The notes under the pieces were generated by a model. That model was not told the origin of the DNA, did not search any database, and saw nothing but the letters and a program-made list of their open reading frames with translations. Positions 61,870 to 64,000 of a stretch of 64,000 bases of DNA are shown one piece after another. This DNA is from Gemmatimonadota bacterium (GTDB lineage Bacteria; Gemmatimonadota; Gemmatimonadetes; Gemmatimonadales; Gemmatimonadaceae). Position 1 is the first letter of the stretch. Each line of letters opens with the position of its first letter. The translations under genes and the position numbers were made by a program. The stretch spans positions 1 through 64,000 of the forward strand of contig JAJTHG010000019.1 in assembly GCA_021298835.1 (NCBI GenBank), in the 5' to 3' direction.

Positions 61870-62847
61870 TCACCACGCCAGCAGGTGCCGGACGGCGCGG
61901 ACGACGTCGGCGACCTGGGGCAGCACGTAGTCCTCGAGCGGCGGCGAGTACGGCAGGGGGACGTCGGCGGCCGCGACGCGCAGCACCGGGGCGTCGAGCC
62001 AGGCGAAGCTGGTCTCGTTGATGCGCGCGCACAGCTCGCCGGCGATGCCGCCGGTCCGCGTGTCCTCGTGGAGCAGGAGGACGCGGTGGGTCTTGCGCAC
62101 CGTCGCCTGGATGGCCTCGTCGTCGAGGGGGAGGAGCGAGCGCAGGTCGAGCACCTCGACCGAGATGCCCTCGGCGGCGAGCTGCTCGGCGGCCTCGAGC
62201 GCCTTGTGCACCGTGGCCGCGTACGTGATGATCGAGGCGTCGGTGCCCTCGCGCGCCACGCGCGCCTTGCCGATCGGCACGACGTGGTCGCCGGCGGGCA
62301 TGACGCCCTTCACGCGCCGATACAGGTACTTGTGCTCGAAGAAGAGCACGCAGTCGTCGTCGCGGATGGCGCTCTTGATGAGCCCCTTGGCGTCCTCGGC
62401 GGTGCTGGGATAGACGATCTTGAGGCCGGGCGTGTGCAGGAAGGCGGCCTCGGGGTTCTGCGAGTGGAACGGCCCGCCGCGCACGTAGCCGCCCGACGGC
62501 CCGCGCACCACCATCGGGCACGGCAGGAACGCGCGGTAGCGCGCCGTGGCCACGTAGTTGGTGAGCATGTCGTACGCGCACGAGATGAAGTCGATGAACT
62601 GGAGTTCGACGACCGGCCGCATCCCCATGTGGGCCGCGCCGGCAGCCGCGCCGACGAAGCCCGCCTCGCTGATCGGCGTGTCGAGCACGCGGGCGTCGCC
62701 GTACTTGGCGAGCAGGCCCTCGGTGACCTTGAAGGCGCCGCCGTAGGCCCCGATGTCCTCGCCCATGCAGAAGACCTCGGGACTGCGCGCCATCTCCTCG
62801 TCGATGCCCTCGCGGATGGCCTCGAGGAAGGTGATCTCATTCGCCAC
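61870..62847 (-). CDS. 2-oxo acid dehydrogenase E1 beta subunit
   Basis: This 325-residue subunit pairs with E1 alpha. Motifs are ITFLEAIREGIDEEMARSPE, CMGEDIGAYGGAFKVTEGLL (thiamine-activating Glu), the RVLDTPISEAGFVGAAAGAA region, and LDLRSLLPLDDEAI. The C-terminal transketolase domain is complete. The GTG start 62845-62847 lies within the end of the E1 alpha gene (11-base overlap). Confidence 0.95.
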   Translation of the reverse strand: MANEITFLEAIREGIDEEMARSPEVFCMGEDIGAYGGAFKVTEGLLAKYGDARVLDTPISEAGFVGAAAGAAHMGMRPVVELQFIDFISCAYDMLTNYVATARYRAFLPCPMVVRGPSGGYVRGGPFHSQNPEAAFLHTPGLKIVYPSTAEDAKGLIKSAIRDDDCVLFFEHKYLYRRVKGVMPAGDHVVPIGKARVAREGTDASIITYAATVHKALEAAEQLAAEGISVEVLDLRSLLPLDDEAIQATVRKTHRVLLLHEDTRTGGIAGELCARINETSFAWLDAPVLRVAAADVPLPYSPPLEDYVLPQVADVVRAVRHLLAW

Positions 62848-63979
62848 CGGAGGTCCCCCATGATGCCGGCCGCTCGTGGCGCTCGACGGCCTTGGTGACG
62901 CCCTCGCGGTACCACTCGGCGGGCACGACCGGCGGGTCGGCGTACACGCCGACGAGGGCATCGGTCCCCTCGGGCATCGGGCTCCGCTCGGCCTCGTCGG
63001 TGGCGGCGTCCACCTCGCGCTGCACGCGAGCGTCCACCTCGGCGAGGCGCGCGGCTGGCACCCGGAACTCGGACGTGAGCCGCGCCACGTAGCGGTCGAG
63101 CGGGTCGTTGTGCGCGGCCCACCATTCGAGTTCGCCGGGCGGGACGTAGCTCTGGTTGTCGTGCTCGGCGTGCCCCTTGCGGCGGTAGGTGACGAGCTCG
63201 ACGAGGGTGACCCCCTCGCCGGCGCGCGCCCGCTCGACGGCCGCCCTCGTGACGTCATAGACGGCGAGCACGTCGTTGCCATCGGCCTGCACCCCGGGGA
63301 TGCCGTAGGCGGCGGCCTTGTCCTTGAACCACTCGCCGGCGAACTGGCGGGGGTTCGGCGTCGAGTAGGCGTAGCCGTTGTTCTCGACGATGCACACGAG
63401 GGGGACCTTCTGCACGGCGGCGAAGTTGAGCCCCTCGTGGAAGGCGCCGGTGCTCGTGGCACCGTCGCCGACATAGACGAGCACGACCCGCGGCTCGCGC
63501 CGCATCTTGAAGGACAGCGCCACGCCGGCCATGACGGGCACCATGTCGCCGAGGTGCGAGATCTGGCCGACGAACCCGCGGTCGAGGTCGCCGAAGTGGA
63601 TGTTGAGCTCGCGCCCGCGGGTGGGAGAGTCGCCCTTGGCCATGTACTGGCGGATCACCTCGAGCGGGGTCGCCCCCTTCACGAGCATCGAGCCCATGTT
63701 GCGGATCAGCGGACTCAGGATGTCACGGCGCTCGAGCGCGAAGGCCGACCCGACGGCGTCGGCCTCCTGGCCGAGCGAGCGGAAGAGGCCGCCGACGACC
63801 TTCGTCTGCTTGTAGAGTGCGACCAGACGCTCCTCGAGGGTGCGCGTCAGGCGCATCCAGTAGTAGAGCTCGAGGCGCTGCGCGTCGCCGAGGGCCCGGG
63901 CGTGAGGCCCGAGCGGGGTGGCGCGCGGCTCGCGCGCGAGGATGCCGGGTGGGGCGGCCGGCGTCGTCCGCTTCGGCAT
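62837..63979 (-). CDS. 2-oxo acid dehydrogenase E1 alpha subunit
   Basis: This is a 380-residue thiamine-diphosphate subunit. The ThDP motif is VYVGDGATSTGAFHEGLNFA then CIVENNGYAYSTP (GDG...NN). LERRDILSPLIRNMGSMLVK and TRGRELNIHFGDLDRGFVGQ precede it. The His residues of the substrate/phosphorylation loop are in ISHLGDMVPVMAG and YRRKGHAEHDNQSYVP. ATG 63977-63979 shares its first base with an upstream stop (TGATG). Confidence 0.95.
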   Translation of the reverse strand: MPKRTTPAAPPGILAREPRATPLGPHARALGDAQRLELYYWMRLTRTLEERLVALYKQTKVVGGLFRSLGQEADAVGSAFALERRDILSPLIRNMGSMLVKGATPLEVIRQYMAKGDSPTRGRELNIHFGDLDRGFVGQISHLGDMVPVMAGVALSFKMRREPRVVLVYVGDGATSTGAFHEGLNFAAVQKVPLVCIVENNGYAYSTPNPRQFAGEWFKDKAAAYGIPGVQADGNDVLAVYDVTRAAVERARAGEGVTLVELVTYRRKGHAEHDNQSYVPPGELEWWAAHNDPLDRYVARLTSEFRVPAARLAEVDARVQREVDAATDEAERSPMPEGTDALVGVYADPPVVPAEWYREGVTKAVERHERPASWGTSGGE

Positions 63980-64000
63980 CAGTAGGACGCCTCGAGGGCG
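63979..64000 (-). CDS. C-terminal end of an upstream gene (possible E3)
   Basis: Only the last six codons and TGA (63979-63981) are visible, reading ALEASY and stop. The overlap with the E1 alpha ATG (TGATG) shows the gene belongs to the same operon. Dihydrolipoamide dehydrogenase genes often end in a similar ALxEAS sequence and would complete the complex, but this is a guess from seven codons. Confidence 0.35.

Overview
The window is a GC-rich bacterial chromosome segment from a diderm organism. It carries Tol-Pal, BamD, LptD, both Tat components, SecA and a complete alpha ribosomal operon. The very high GC content, the mix of envelope genes, frequent GTG and TTG starts and the gene order suggest a member of Gemmatimonadota. 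That assignment is my inference and needs a phylogeny of, for example, RpoA, UvrB or SecA. There is no phage, IS element, CRISPR array or plasmid gene. Apart from one parvulin gene (1510-3342) and one tRNA-Leu (53268-53351), every gene is on the minus strand, so the text below runs from high to low coordinates within each block.

Layout. 1-1282 is the 5' part of a TPR protein gene that runs off the window. It diverges from a PpiD/SurA-like peptidyl-prolyl isomerase (1510-3342), which ends at a strong bidirectional terminator (3420-3463). 3521-7605 is a TPR protein, polyprenyl diphosphate synthase, DUF4321 and TatA operon. 7774-22906 is a tightly packed 15-kb run: epimerase, TolQ, TolR, TolA, TolB, Pal, CpoB, TatC, LptD, HutH, HutU, a radical SAM enzyme, HutI. 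23012-31716 holds a LysM protein, SSB, the tRNA t6A genes tsaE and tsaB with rimI, uvrB, rel and radC. 31843-46210 goes from carB through a sugar-nucleotide block (four enzymes matching the UDP-GlcNAc3NAcA pathway, plus UDP-glucose dehydrogenase and UDP-xylose synthase) to bamD, nadD and secA. 46292-49583 is the alpha operon rpmJ-rpsM-rpsK-rpsD-rpoA-rplQ with rpmB added at its end and its own sigma-70-like promoter. 49774-53199 is smpB, an N-acetylmuramoyl-L-alanine amidase, pyrD and pyrF. 53408-54447 is an Rrf2 regulator with an unknown partner. 54520-57231 is trxB, an MBL hydrolase, a DUF4149 membrane protein and an AhpD-like protein. 57284-64000 contains a 2-oxo acid dehydrogenase complex (E1 alpha, E1 beta, E2), small proteins, a PHP phosphoesterase, an unusual SDR and a Cys/His-rich orphan.

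How the genes work together. Most of the window serves envelope construction: protein export (SecA, TatA, TatC), outer-membrane assembly (BamD, LptD, PpiD), Tol-Pal constriction, peptidoglycan hydrolysis and activated sugars for surface polysaccharide. The rest is core information processing and nucleotide, NAD and isoprenoid synthesis. Start and stop codons overlap (GTGA, ATGA, TGATG, TTGA) at most junctions, which points to extensive translational coupling. Several promoters can be read directly; their -10 boxes cluster around TAGGTT/TAGCTT/TATGTT, and the Rrf2 gene appears to be leaderless.

The best leads for something undescribed are the radical SAM enzyme translationally embedded between hutU and hutI, the Cys/His-rich orphan at 57284-58054 next to an SDR whose catalytic Tyr is replaced by His, and the Rrf2-coupled unknown at 53408-53965. 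No classical defence or mobile system is present.
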